Source: Pseudoips prasinana
Lineage: Eukaryota > Arthropoda > Insecta > Lepidoptera > Nolidae
Length of the DNA: 64,000 nt
Direction of reading: 5' to 3'
Assembly (NCBI GenBank): GCA_951640165.1
Contig: OX621241.1
Coordinates: 5,032,001-5,096,000 of the forward strand
The notes under the pieces were generated by a model. That model searched no databases and was not told where the DNA came from. It saw only the letters and a program-made list of their open reading frames with translations. The position numbers and the translations under genes were made by a program. Every line of letters begins with the position of its first letter. Position 1 is the first letter of the stretch. This document shows, piece by piece, positions 10,768 through 22,287 of the stretch.

Positions 10768-11020
10768 ATATCTTAGGACATTATTCACACACGGTCATCT
10801 GGTCCCAAACTAAGCAGAACTTGTAACTATGGAAACCGAATAACTTATATACTACATATAATACTTATCTTATGTAAATACATACTTATGTAGATAATTA
10901 CACCCAGACTCAGGACAAACAGATATGTTCATTCATGCACACAAATAACCGTCCTGGGTGGGAATCGAACCCACGACCTACGGCGTGCTAAGCAAGCATT
11001 TACCAACCAATTGAATTATC
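10768..11020 (-). mobile_element. tRNA-headed SINE, family S2 (near full length)
   Basis: Full order of the family on the - strand: head with AATCGAACCCACGACC (B box on the complement) at the right, body with CACCCAGACTCAGGACAAAC, tail TTAGGACATTATTCACACAC at the left. About 250 bp. Confidence 0.75.
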
Positions 11021-12910
11021 TTTTTTAAGCACCATAAACCATACAATATTGGCTACATATATTCTTTGGGTAAACAATTAGGCTGTTGTCACCGCCTTAA
11101 GTGGATGAAGTTGCGGCCTTGGTAAAGTGATTGTTCGCTATATTAGTCTAGTTTTATTTTTAACTGAGCGATGTGCATGATGTGGATCCAGGTAATATGT
11201 TACTCTTTTGTTATTCAATTTTATGCCATAGCATAAAGGTATTACAGCTTAAAATTGGACGGCACAATGGGTGCACATACGTCCTGTATCAACTCATAGC
11301 TTCGTTTCATTCATATACATTTCATTTATATACACAGTTAATTATTGTAAGACAATTAATATTAATACAACTATCACTGTATCGAGTGAAAACACGTTTT
11401 CATTTGAAATCATGTTTATTATACATAATATTAAATTTAATTGTAAATTTCCTTGTACACACGGCTAAATATCAAGCTATACCTTTCTAATATAAGCTGA
11501 CCTCTCATTGTATGGAAATCTTATACAACGCGGGATCAGCTTATACTGGAAATGTATAGGGTGATATGTAGCCGTGTGTACAGAGAGAAAAATGTTATCC
11601 GCTTACCATATCGGAAAATAACACTCTAAATTATAAACTTTTAATCCTAAACTGTTATTGAATAGATACTAAAATGTATCCAAACACATTTTTCTTTTTG
11701 TTTCGAATCGGCAATGTTTATTCAAATGTAAAAACTAAAACAGTTGTGCAATATATTTGAACTACTTCTGACAGATTGATATGATTAGGTAAACAAAGAA
11801 CCGTCAAAAGAGTTGAAAAATGGGTAGCAAATAAAATAAATTTAAAATTGTTCAATACAGAACATTAATTTCATGAAAAATTTAAAAATAAAGTTCTTCC
11901 TAGTCATAAAATTAAATACAAATAAAATAACAATTCGACCGAATATATGCGGAGAAAAAAAAAACAATTCGATTGAGAATGTGCAGCAGTGACATATAGT
12001 CAATCGGCATCAATAAAAATAAAATATAATATAATATTTAACCTTTACGACCAAGAATGTTGTTTATCAGAGTAAAATTGTAACTTTAATATTGAACGTA
12101 ATCAGAACCTTGACTATGACTCGTAGTGACCTCTCCTCGAATATTTTGTAATAAATATAACCTTAATATTTGTTACATAATTTAGATTCTACTGGTTCTG
12201 TAGGCCTGTTTTGTTGAACTGTTGCTACTGGCCGAAATTCGCTACGGTGGCGTATCACAACGGAAACTGCCCACTACGCAGGACATCTTATAGAACAAGA
12301 GTGTGTGCTCAAACACAAGTGGGCTCTCTATATGTATAGGGTTCTCGGAAACCAACGGGTAGAGTAAAATCAACCAGACCAAGGGCTATTACTGGATGTT
12401 ATGAATCTAGGACCTCTTTACTTACGTGATCTTACTACCACGAGATCAATGTGGCATTCTGTACGAATGCTGGTGTAGATAGAATACAACGTGTAACATA
12501 ATGTCCTCCTGGGCGTTATACAGACAAATATGAACAGCGCAGTCCCATTTAACATTAACATTTTTCTCCTTTTATTGTATTAAATTTCATATATATAGAT
12601 ATAGCCATAGCTGTAATTCTTTTATTTTAAATTAAATTTATACGTAATTAATCAATTTATTGTAAATCTAGTATAGGATACCACGATACAGGCTTGCCTA
12701 GTGTGGGTCCACAGGAAATTTGTAACTACTGTTTAATTTATTGCGAAATAAAGATTTATTATTATTATAATATACTTGGAATATAGTTTCAAAAGCTCGT
12801 GTCCGCTAAAAGACGTCCACGGATGTGCAAATCATCCTGTTCGTGGTCCCCACTCGAGAAACTTCGTACACCAGCATTTCAAAAGCTTCTTCCCATCAAT
12901 AATAAATAAT
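11021..12910. other. Intron sequence without gene
   Basis: AT-rich. Contains a short palindrome at 11455-11581 and an RTE-tail remnant at 12795-12890 (- strand, CCACTCGAGAAACTTCG). The remainder is not recognised and shows no protein-like frame. Confidence 0.5.
11455..11581. mobile_element. 127-bp palindromic MITE
   Basis: Left end GTACACACGGCTAAATATCA and right end TGATATGTAGCCGTGTGTAC are reverse complements. Arms continue through CTATACCTTTC and ATAAGCTGA with mismatches to about 50 bp, leaving a very small centre. It is too short to encode anything. Confidence 0.75.
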
Positions 12911-13146
12911 AAATATCTTGAGACAACTAACACACTGCCATCTGATCCCAAACTAGTCAGAGCTGTACTATGACAACCAGACAAGTGCTAAACATACATA
13001 TATATTTCTAAATGGCTACATATTTAAAATAAATTACATCTAGACACAGAACAAATTATCGTGTTCATCACACAAAAATTGTCCTGGGGTGAGTTCGAAC
13101 CCACGACCTGTTGATCAATAACCATTAGATCAACAGGCCGGTCTAT
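12911..13146 (-). mobile_element. tRNA-headed SINE, family S3
   Basis: Near full copy: tail AATATCTTGAGACAACTAAC at the left, body CACAGAACAAATTATCGTG, head with GAGTTCGAACCCACGACC and CATTAGATCAACAGGCCGGT at the right. Confidence 0.75.
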
Positions 13147-13665
13147 AAATATGGATATTTTTCCGATATAAATTATTTGAATTGAATTGAATAAATTTAA
13201 TAATTTTTAAAGTAAATTCTATTAAGTTAAAATCTGGGTATATTTTAATTGGTGTAAGCAACTTTACATTTTATCAGTAACAGAATTTCTACGAATATGC
13301 GTTATCATCAATTCCCTAACTATAATTGATATCAGTCTACACGAATCCTTTATCAGTATTTTTTTGAAGTGTTTACTAGACCAATAGGCGGCTCTATAAT
13401 TTAAATTATATTGTAAATTTTTATTTCAGCTAATAAAGAAATCCAAATTTAAATGATAAACTTAACTTATAAGAAAAAGCAAAATATCAGCTAAATACTA
13501 TAATACCTAACTACTATATCTAAGTATAGGGCGTCGTAGAATTCCTCCGCATCGTCGGGAAGTAAGGTGCTCAGAAGGCTGGCCGCATTGCCACGCTATA
13601 TGGCCATGCTGATTCTTTGACCCAAAAAAAAGACCCAAAAATCTTGCGTGTACTTATGTACACGC

Positions 13666-13924
13666 GTTAGAAGTTATACTTCTTTGGCGTATGGAAAAAA
13701 AATAACTAAAATGCAATAGTGATTAACGATAAATATTAAAATTAATTAAAAAGATTTTATTTAAATAAAAATACTAGAATATACAACTTGAACATAGTTA
13801 TCAATTTTCATACCACCTAGAACTAACTTCATGCTGTTAAATTTAGGTGTCGGTGTGCGCGCGCATCGTAAAAATTCACACTCATCATTTTTCTCCATCG
13901 CGCCAAAAGAAGTATAACTTCGAA
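13666..13924. mobile_element. MITE with GAAGTTATACTTC ends
   Basis: Left terminus GAAGTTATACTTCTTTGGCG at about 13670 and right terminus CGCGCCAAAAGAAGTATAAC at about 13900 are imperfect inverted repeats of roughly 30 bp. The terminus is itself nearly palindromic. The interior is AT-rich and non-coding. A possible relative with AGAAGTGAAACTTC ends is at 34609-35063. Confidence 0.6.
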
Positions 13925-14520
13925 AATAGGCCAGCTCTCTGGTCACGGGAAGCGTCGATCAAACGTTTCGAAATTCCCGAAACCCCAAAAGGCTTAAATA
14001 CATACTTTCCAACGAGGTTGGTGTATTTGCGTGGTGGGTAGTGTATAAATTAAATTCTATTTATTTAAAACGAGGGTACGTTTTAATTTGCGTTATCATC
14101 AAGGCCCTTACTTGATATCACTACTCGAATTCTTTATCAGTATTTTTGCATTGTTTATTGCCGCCAGGGAAGTCTCGTGATGCACGTTTCGGTATCGCTA
14201 ATTTATAATCGAATTGATAATAAAATACTTATACATATATGATAGAAGTATTAATACTATGTATATACCTACTATATTTGTATGTAACGTAAAATTTATC
14301 GAACGAATTCGAAGAAAAAATGCGAGGCAGTCTTTGGGCAATGCCGATAGAAGTGAAACGAAGTGCTTCTAACCTAAATAATCAACATTATAATGGTTAC
14401 ACCTAGGCGACACTGAAAGTTTTTAGAACTGGCCACTTGTAAACAAAATAGTAAAAAAATAGTTCAAATTTTGAAAATGGTACTCTGCCAATATTATTGT
14501 GTATGTATTTTATTAATTCA

Positions 14521-14768
14521 CCGTCACCGTAGCCTAGTTGGTAGTGCTCCTGCCTACGAAGCTGGTGGTCCTGGGTTCGAATCCCGATAAGTGCAAATAT
14601 TTGTGTGATGAGCACGAATATTTGTTTCTGAGTCATGGATGTTTTCTATGTATATAAGTATTTATCTATCTATATAAGTATATATATCGTCGCCTGGTAC
14701 CCATAGTACAAGCTTTTCTTAGTTTGGGGCTAGGATGATCTGTGTGACATTGTCCCCAGATATTATTA
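14521..14768 (+). mobile_element. tRNA-headed SINE, family S1
   Basis: Head GTAGCCTAGTTGGTAGTGCT (A box) and CCTGGGTTCGAATCCCG (B box), body AGCACGAATATTTGTTTCTG, tail TGATCTGTGTGACATTGTCC. Copies at 22288 (+), 29588 (-) and 33055 (-) look nearly identical by eye, suggesting recent amplification. Confidence 0.85.
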
Positions 14769-14814
14769 TAGATATTATAATTTGTCATTTGTTTACGATT
14801 TGGCGGCAAATTGA

Positions 14815-15925
14815 AAATTGACTGTGACACGTCAGCATGAATTTAATGTCATTTAAGTCAACAAGAAAGTTATGATAGACTTTTATTGGCATTTTACAAT
14901 GAAGCTCGTGCCACTGTTTACAACTGGTTTAATGAGTTTAAACGTGGTCGCACTAATCTCACCGATGATCTGCGTCAAGGACGGCCTTCTACGGCGACGA
15001 ACGAGTGAAGATAACATCGGTGTTGTGCGGCGTATGATAGAGACTGAAAAAAGAGTGACTTATCGGCAGATTCGGACAAGCTTAGGCATCGGTATGAGTC
15101 AAGTGCACAAAATCCTCCATGAACATTTAGCGGTCAGAAAGCTTTGTGCCCGGTGGATACCTCATAATTTGAAAGAGGCCCAAAAACTCCGTCGTGTTAA
15201 TTGGTGTCGTGAAATGGTTCAAAGATTTAACAGAGGTGATTCAAATGCTGTGTTCGATATTCTTACGGGTGACGAAAGCTGGATTTATTTTTATGATGTC
15301 GAAACTAAGAGACAGTCTGCTGTCTGGGTGTTTCCTTCTGAGGAGTTGCCAACTAAAGTGAAGAGAGGTCGAAGCGTGGGAAAAAAGATGGTGGCCTAGT
15401 TCTTTACAAGGACAGGTCATAACGCAACAATTGTTTTAGAGGAACTAAGAACAGTTATTGCCATTGCAGAGTGATACACTAACAAATTGTTTGCCACTTG
15501 TCTTAGCAAAAGTTCGGAAGAAATTACGAAATCACCTCAATCTCAATAATTCTTCATAGGAATTAGACTATTATTTGAAACCAAACTGTATGTATTTTTA
15601 TACTGTTTAGTAATATAATCATTATACTATAATTACATTATAATATAATCAACTACTAAAGGATAGACTGTATCATTGGTCAATTTAACTTCCGTATGCT
15701 AAGTAAATTGTAGTTTTCCTGTGATAAGCGTTTCAATTGAGGGACCACCTCTGATAGATTGTAACTTTTGTATGGCTTCGTGCCGTAGGATCCTCCATCA
15801 CCACGACAACGCGTCGTCGCACACCACCAAGCAAACAATCGACAACTTGACCTGACGACGTCAGACGTGGAATTACTGGGTCATCCGCCCTATGCCCCTA
15901 AACTCAGTAATAAAAGTTTTTAATG
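14815..15925 (+). pseudogene. Dead mariner transposase
   Basis: Tc1/mariner superfamily DNA transposon, + strand. Protein pieces: ATVYNWFNEFKRGRTNLTDD near 14910, then after a frameshift near 14990 an open stretch to 15399 with VHKILHEHLAVRKLCARWIP and TGDESWIYFYD (first catalytic Asp). A second piece at 15410-15540 carries GHNATIVLEELRTVIA. The second catalytic Asp, in HHHDNASSHT, lies at about 15795-15825, after roughly 230 bp of unrelated AT-rich DNA, and HPPYAP-like remnants follow near 15890. Frameshifts and the interruption make it non-functional. Confidence 0.8.
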
Positions 15926-16068
15926 AATTAAAAGTAAAGATATTTTTTGATTTACCCTAGGCGTAATGTTGAATAAAAAAAAGCATTGTGACAAATTTAT
16001 TGTGTGCGTAAATAGTCTCGGATAATAAGATATATTTCAACCTCTACTGTACTGGTGATAAAAAGAAG

Positions 16069-16115
16069 AAAACGGAAAGTTGTTTTAATAAAGGTTTAAA
16101 CCAACTTTCCGTTTT
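16069..16115. repeat. 14-bp hairpin downstream of the dead mariner
   Basis: 16069-16082 AAAACGGAAAGTTG and 16102-16115 CAACTTTCCGTTTT are perfect complements around a 19-base AT-rich loop. It may be the junction of two inverted termini; no element is assigned. Confidence 0.55.
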
Positions 16116-16341
16116 TCCAGTATCAAGCTTCCTGTATTTGGTTTAATCTTTATACGATGTAATGTAATAAAAAAGAATTGTGGGTTATGTTTATGCGAAC
16201 TTCTTGTAATTGTTAGTATGAAATATGCTTTTGTTGTGTTATAAAATTGTTTATTGGTATGTTCAAATCTCATAACTAAATTTAACGGCTCCAAGGTACA
16301 CATACAGCTTGTATGTCCAGTGACATAAATAAATAGGTTTT

Positions 16342-16577
16342 TATTCACACCATGTCAGCCAAAGTACGTCCACTGCTGGACAAAAGCCTCCCCAAGAATG
16401 GGGATATATGCCATAATCGCCACGCTTGGCAGACGGGTTGACGATCGCAGTTTGATGGTCATAGTTCGCAGAAAAACGCTGCTGCCCGTTCTCTGATAGG
16501 TATTCCCTCGGTCGATTTTTACTCCCCCCACGGGATGAGATGGGGTGATGATATTCTATGCCGTCACCACACAGCAT
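16342..16577 (-). mobile_element. RTE-like repeat tail
   Basis: Contains AAGTACGTCCACTGCTGGAC and GGCAGACGGGTTGACGATCG, and ends GTCACCACACAGCAT. The same block occurs at 19235-19466 (-) and, in reverse, at 39118-39345 (+). The CCACTGCTGGA motif is the complement of the CCAGCAGTGGACGT seen just before the GATGATGATG tails of lepidopteran RTE LINEs. Confidence 0.65.
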
Positions 16578-17870
16578 TTTATTTATTCACATATAATTTA
16601 AAAAAGTGTTTGTATATATTCAGAACATTAATTGTAGTATTACAAATCAACTATGCGTAACATTAATAATAATAAATTCATTTATTTCAGGAATCAAAAC
16701 CCATAATACAAGTACCTATTAAAATTAAAATAAAAACTAATGACAATGCGGCATAAAATAATCACAAAGAAAACAATAATATTAAAATTAAATTAAAACA
16801 ATTTTGATAAACAAAAATAATAATAAACATAAGAAATGGACGTAATTTATGGAGCTTAATTTCCCTATGAAATTGAACAACGCTTATTAAGATGGGGACT
16901 GCCGGTATAAGTGAAAGCTATTATTTGACTCTTCTATTTAAATATTCTTCAATATACACACACTTTGACACTTCAAATTGATATATACTCTTTGTTTATA
17001 CACAATATTTAGTAATAACGCACGGAGGTAATAGGAAATTAGGTGTTATAAAAATTAAATAGTACATAATATACACAGTATATATAGCTCTGGGAAGCGT
17101 GCGGTGACGATGAGGCGCGAGTTATTTTTCAAAGTCAAAGTCAAAGTAATTTATTTGTTAAACATAGGTAATATGGGATATGGTATAAAAATTGTGTTGT
17201 ATCACTATGTTTTGCCTTGCAAGGCGTATAAATTATACAGAGCAAGCAAAATAATAACATAATAAATATTAAATTTCATAAATAGGGTAGAGTAATAAGT
17301 AGATCGGACATTTCTTATTTTATGTTTTTGTCATCTAAAATCTCATTGATAATGTAGTAAGCCTTTTCAATTAAAAAATTCTTAAGTTGCAATTTAAAAT
17401 GGTTTATGTTACAAATGTTTTTTAAAGTTCTTGGTAATTTATTAAAAATTTTCGCGCTTCTTGTTCACCATAAAGTTCTCAACGCGCCTACAGACGTTTC
17501 CACTTCAAAAATATTAACTCTCCATAGAAGTATTACCTCCAGCAGTGGACGTCTTTCGGCTGATATGATGATGATTAGAAGTATTACTATTAGCCAACGC
17601 ATTACGTACAGGGCGCACAATAAAAAAAAATATTTTCATTATCTAGATTTGTTGAATTAGTTCTGTTTCATGGGTAGATAGCGCTCCTTAAGTTGCGTAC
17701 ACTATTTATATTACACTTTGTAGATTAATTCTAGATAATTTGTATGATATTTTATAGTTAAAAGTAGTGGTAAAGTAAGTAACTGAACTCATGGTCAGTC
17801 TCAGTGGAGACTTAGCCATCTGCGCGGGTTATATTATAGAGTACAAGTGTCTGCGCAAATACAGGGGAAC
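16578..17870. other. Intron sequence with LINE remnants
   Basis: At 17134-17160 an (AAAGTC)n run precedes AATTTATTTGTTAAACA, a typical 3' tail of a CR1/Jockey LINE on the - strand; degenerate FFN-L codons continue to about 17460. At 17540-17577 CAGCAGTGGACGTCTTTCGG plus GATGATGAT is an RTE tail on the + strand. No exon is seen. Confidence 0.5.
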
Positions 17871-17873
17871 GTG

Positions 17874-17985
17874 GGTACTTTCTATCCATCACTCTCATGA
17901 TCTGATGGGACGACTAGCGACACGACCGGAGAGAGGTCAAGTACAGGACCGACGCCTTTACGTGCTCTCCGAGGCACGGGGGTGC
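17874..17985 (-). mobile_element. SINE family S4 fragment
   Basis: Contains CTCATGATCTGATGGGACG and TTTACGTGCTCTCCGAGGCA, the complement of the CCTCGGAGAGCACGTAAAG marker seen at 29101 and 36230. Confidence 0.65.
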
Positions 17986-17987
17986 AC

Positions 17988-18424
17988 TGCCATCTGATCC
18001 AAAACTAGACAGTCCAATAATAACTAAACTTTCATATTCCTAATACAAATTATAGATAAATTCCATCCAGACACAGAAAAAAAGAATCGTTATCATCACA
18101 CAAAGTTTTGTCCTGGGCAGGGACTATACCCACGACCTGGGGCTCTACCGGCTAAGTCGCCGAACATCGATTTCTTAAATGGCGTTCAAATAAATAATGG
18201 TTAAAAATTACTTAATAAATCGTTAAATCGGCTATCATGAGCACATGTGATGTAATAAATGATCCGGAATCGATTTTCAACGTTGAAGCCGATTTAACGA
18301 TTGATTAAGTCATTTTTAACCATTATTTATTTGAACCCCATTTAAGAAATCGATGTTCAGCGACTTAGCCGGTAGAGCCCCTGGCTTACCAATCAGGGTC
18401 ACTCACCTAGACCAACAAATCGGT
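17988..18424 (-). mobile_element. SINE family S3 interrupted by a fold-back MITE
   Basis: Tail GCCATCTGATCCAAAACTAG, body CACCAGACACAG-like, then CACGACC at 18131, where a family F fold-back element (18139-18381) is inserted. The SINE resumes at 18382 with TGGCTTACCAATCAGGGTCA. The fold-back therefore arrived after this SINE copy. Confidence 0.75.
18139..18381. mobile_element. Fold-back MITE family F, copy 2
   Basis: 243 bp. Ends GGGGCTCTACCGGCTAAGTC and GACTTAGCCGGTAGAGCCCC. Arms continue inward through CATCGATTTCTTAAATGGCG, CAAATAAAT and ACTTAAT-AATCGTTAAATCGGC to a centre with ATGAGCACATGTGA. The best preserved of the subfamily with CATCGATTTCTTAAATG ends (with copies at 26314 and 37110). 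Confidence 0.88.
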
Positions 18425-18481
18425 GGATATTGATATTCTTATTTTTTTTTATTAACTTATAATATTTATCATTTGTTCCAG

Positions 18482-18624
18482 TTTCATAATGTTCAACCAG
18501 TACAGAATCCCTCGGGAGAACCTTTTGAACCGCACGGCTGACGTCACAGAGGACGGAACCTATGAGTCCTCCTTTTCCGACCCCTCCAGAATACTGGGCG
18601 CCGCCTTAGAAAATCTATCAGCAG
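18482..18624 (+). CDS. ACOX3: ACOX exon b
   Basis: Acceptor ttgttccag and donor gtacat. It opens FIMFNQYRIPRENLLN directly after GVNGIDNG of the previous exon, the expected contiguous acyl-CoA oxidase block, and runs to DPSRILGAALENLSA. It ends one base into a Gly codon completed at 19955. The acceptor lies about 60 bp downstream of a SINE that carries a fold-back MITE (18139-18381), so transposons reach close to this splice site. Confidence 0.93.
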
Positions 18625-19234
18625 GTACATACATCTAATATATAAAAGTCTCGCGTCACAATGTTAGTTACCTTACTCCTCCTTTACTGATTTTTACCAA
18701 ATTTTATATGCATATTCAGTAGGTCTGAGAATCGGCTACTATCTATTTTTCATAGCTCTAATTGAGAAGGGTTGTTGACCCTTAACATTTTTTTTTAACA
18801 TGATGATGATGATGATGGACATAAATTTTTGTTTTTTATTTCTATAGTGTGGCATTAAAAAGTACATACACCCCTACATTTTTACCCTTTTATCACCAAC
18901 CCCTATTTTTTTATAGCCATTTTAGTAATTTAATCATTTTTCATCCCGCTTGATAACTGATCGATTATCGTCTTTTTTGTATATATTTGTCACTTTATTT
19001 CGATTAAAATTTCCCTATAATTACATCATTGGTGAATCTGTACATATATTATAAAGAGGCTATGATTCATCATCATAATTATTATTTATCACGAACTTTT
19101 AACCTGAAGTATTACGCGGGACAAACGGGCAGGGACAAAAATATTTATAACGTGGAACGAAGTCCGCGGGCACTGCTAGTACTTATATAAACTGGACTTA
19201 AGACTATTTGTATATAGGTGAGTAAGAGGTAGGG
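18625..19234 (+). other. Intron sequence with RTE/Helitron-like remnant
   Basis: 18635-18730 (TATATAAAAGTCTCGCGTC) and 19130-19185 (AACGAAGTCCGCGGGCACTG) look like the two ends of one dispersed lepidopteran element of about 550 bp. A short (ATG)n run lies at 18800-18820. No coding. Confidence 0.45.
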
Positions 19235-19466
19235 AATAGTCAGACGTCCACTGCTGGATAAGAGCCTCTTTCAAGAATGGGGGGATATGATATAATCGTT
19301 ACGCTTGGTAGACGGGTTGCCGATCGTAGTATGATGGTCATAGTCACAGAGAGATGCTGCTACCCGTTCGCTGGGAGAAATTCCCTCGGGACGACTTCTA
19401 CGCCCCTCTCGGGATGGGATGGGGAGATGGTATTCTGATATTCACCGACGTCACCACACAGCATAT
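19235..19466 (-). mobile_element. RTE-like repeat tail, second copy
   Basis: Matches 16342-16577 over GACGTCCACTGCTGGATAAG, TAGACGGGTTGCCGATCGTA and GTCACCACACAGCAT. Non-coding. Confidence 0.65.
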
Positions 19467-19954
19467 ACAACATGTAACGTAATTAACGCACACCCTCAGA
19501 CACCCCAATTAGAATATTATGTTGTTATCATAATACATACACTGAATTTTTTATTTAACATGTATATGCATTGTGATTTACTAAATTAGTTTCTTGGAAT
19601 AAAGTTTATTTTTCTTTATTTTGTATAGAATGATGGCATTTGTATGAATGCAATTAAACTGCGATTTGGAAAGTCTTATTACTTTGACTTACGGTCCATT
19701 TCAATTTGTTTTGACTGTACAGGGTTAATATGACAATAATTTCAGTAGTTTTAATTATTTTGGAATAAAAAATTACCTATATTAAAAATCATATAAATCG
19801 ATTCAGTAAACGATTCTGAACAAACTATTTTCAGGCTGTGCGTTAATTAAGTTACATGTTGTATATTGTAATGTAAACTGCTAGTAAAACTGTGTTTTTG
19901 ACAAGTACTAGTGTATGTTCATACCAATGTAATTTATATTTCCTGTTGCGATAG

Positions 19955-20088
19955 GTCGTATAGGGATAATGCAAGAAAGCTGCCACTCCATAGCGAGCGC
20001 AGTGGCCATCGCAATCCGGTACGCGGCTTCGCGCAAGCAGTTCGGTGAAAAGGACAACGAGATACCACTCATTGAGTACCAGTTACAT
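19955..20088 (+). CDS. ACOX3: ACOX exon c: FAD-binding RKQFG segment
   Basis: Acceptor gcgatag and donor gtaagt. It encodes GRIGIMQESCHSIASAVAIA then RYAASRKQFGEKD and IPLIEYQLH. The R-x-Q-F-G motif is conserved in acyl-CoA dehydrogenases and oxidases, where the Arg contacts the FAD pyrophosphate of the neighbouring subunit. The exon ends in phase 0, so the next exon begins with a whole codon. Confidence 0.94.
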
Positions 20089-20662
20089 GTAAGTTTGTTA
20101 TGTAATGGCATCAGAGACTGCCGTAGCTCTTCACTACGCGGCGCTACACTTATAAAATGTAATTATAAATGACAGATGTCAAAAAGAACCGACTTAATGT
20201 TTACAAAGAAAGACTATGTAGTGCTTGTAAATAGTCAGAACATGGATGTAATATTACCAGTTACGTACGAATAAAAGCAAAACATAAAGAGTCGAAGAAA
20301 TTTAAAGAGCGCTGTTTACCCAGGAAACTGAACTAATACCAGGCTTTGAAGTGAAGACTTCTTTATGCGCTTTTAGCTTTGTGCTTTTTTAGTTGAATAA
20401 AAATCATGGAGCTCGTGAGCTAGGTATATGTATAACGTTTATATTGTAGATTATTTAGATTAGAAGTGTAAAAAAAGTTTTCACTTCTATCAGCAGTCCC
20501 CAAAACTGCATAATTCTTTTTCACACTCCATACAAAATGCATCAGCTGATCGTTGTTAATTTTGTATAGGAAGTTAAAGGAATTGTTTGTGTATTTTGTG
20601 CTTAGATGTGCTACGCGTTGTTCAATTACATAGGCATATTAAGCTCCTTAAGTTACATCCAT

Positions 20663-21785
20663 TATTTATGTTTCACCTTGGATAGTGGTGGATATCCCAT
20701 TACTTATGTTACACCTTGGACAGTGGTGGATTTACCATTATTTATGTTACACCTTGGACAGTGGTGGATATCCCATTGTTTATGTTTCACCTTGGATAGT
20801 GGTGGATATCCCATTACTTATGTTAACCTTGGACAGTGGTGGATATCCCATTATTTATGTTACACCTTGGACAGTGGTCGATATCCCATTATTTATGTTA
20901 CACCTTGGACAGTGGTCGATATCCCATTATTTATGTTACACCTTGGACAGTGGTGCATATCCCATTATTTATGTTACACCTTGGACAGTGGTGGACATCC
21001 CATTATTTGTGTTACACCTTGGACAATGGTGGATATCCCATTATTTATGATACACCTTGGACAGTGGTGGACATCCCATTATTTATGTTACACCTTGGAC
21101 AGTGGTGGATGCCCCATTATTTATGTTACATCGTGGACAGTGGTGGATATCCCATTATTTATGTTACACCTTGGACAGTGGTGGAGATCCCATTATTTAT
21201 GTTACACTTTGGACAGTGGTGGATATCCCATTATTTATGTTACACCTTGGACAGTGGTGGAGATCCCATTATTTATGTTACACTTTGGACAGTGGTGGAT
21301 ATCCCATTATTTATGTTACACCTTGGACAGTGGTGGAGATCCCATTATTTATGTTACACCTTGGACAGTGGTGGATGCCCCATTATTTATGTTACATCGT
21401 GGACAGTGGTGGATATCCCATTATTTATGTTACACCTTGGACAGTGGTGGAGATCCCATTATTTATGTTACACTTTGGACAGTGGTGGATATCCCATTAT
21501 TTATGTTACACCTTGGACGGTGGTGGATATCCCATTATTTATGATACACCTTGGACAGTGGTGGACATCCCATTATTTAGGTTACACCTTGGACAGTGGT
21601 GGATGGCACATTATTTAGGTTACACCTTGGACAGTGGTGGATGGCCCATTATTTATGTTACATCGTGGACAGTGGTGGATATCTCATTATTTATGTTACA
21701 CCTTGGACAGTGGTGGATATCCCATTATTTATGTTACACCTCGTATAGTGGTGGATATCCCACTATTTATGTTACACTCTGTAAA
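20663..21785 (+). repeat. 38-bp minisatellite, about 29 units, in an ACOX intron
   Basis: Unit CCTTGGACAGTGGTGGATAT + CCCATTATTTATGTTACA (38 bp). Variant units (GATGCC, GAGATC, ACACTTTGG, ACATCGTGG) recur in a fixed order: the GATGCCCC unit occurs at 21109 and again exactly 266 bp (7 units) later, with the same following variants, which shows a higher-order duplication. The array ends about 25-30 bp before the acceptor of the exon at 21809. Since 38 is not a multiple of 3 and the unit lacks stops in all three forward frames, long open frames arise by chance. Confidence 0.95.
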
Positions 21786-21808
21786 ATATATTTATCGTGT
21801 GTTTGCAG

Positions 21809-21931
21809 CAATGGCGTCTGTTCGGGTACGTGGCAGCGGCAGTGGTGTTCAGAATGTATATTGAAAACTTCACCAGGGTGTACCTCGACATCGTCGAGAA
21901 GTCTAACGCCGGGATGAAAGTCGATAATTTG
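21809..21931 (+). CDS. ACOX3: ACOX exon d
   Basis: Acceptor gtttgcag and donor gtgaga; 41 whole codons. It encodes QWRLFGYVAAAVVFRMYIEN then FTRVYLDIVEKSNAGMKVDNL, part of the helical C-terminal domain following the FAD-contacting segment. The branch point and polypyrimidine region of its intron sit in the last few tens of bases after a 38-bp minisatellite, which stops about 30 bp before the exon. Confidence 0.92.
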
Positions 21932-22287
21932 GTGAGAGTTCATGATTTATATGATCGACAGCCGTGTGGTTTCCGTATCTCCCCATATCATCCCGTGGAT
22001 GTTGTAAAAGGCGACTCAGGGATACAGCAGGGAGTCGGGCAGCAACGCCAACTGTGTACTAGTTTCCACCCAACTACGGTCACTAACTCGCATGCCAAGC
22101 GCGAGATTGAATCAGAAATGTCGAAATCCACAGGCGAACCAATGAAACCGACATGCCTTATTAATTCTTCAGAATTGCCAAGCTGTAGTGGCAGTGGGCA
22201 GGACACATAGCTCGTAGAACCGATGGCCGCTGGGGCAGTAGCAGTGCTCATAGGTTTCAATCTTTTGTAAATACCACCTTATATATT
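21932..22287 (+). other. Intron with RTE remnant
   Basis: 22186-22250 carries GTGGCAGTGGGCAGGACACA and AACCGATGGCCGCTGGGGC, the near-3' coding end of an RTE LINE (TDGRWG). The rest is unassigned. Confidence 0.5.

Noticed and set aside
20663..21785. CRISPR-like array
   Set aside because: Units are contiguous, with no unique spacers, and the genome is an insect.
20606..21917. Several overlapping long open frames (up to 312 codons) with a repeated Trp/His-rich peptide
   Set aside because: They lie in the 38-bp minisatellite, whose unit has no stop in any forward frame; all three frames stay open and the region is an intron between two matched exons.
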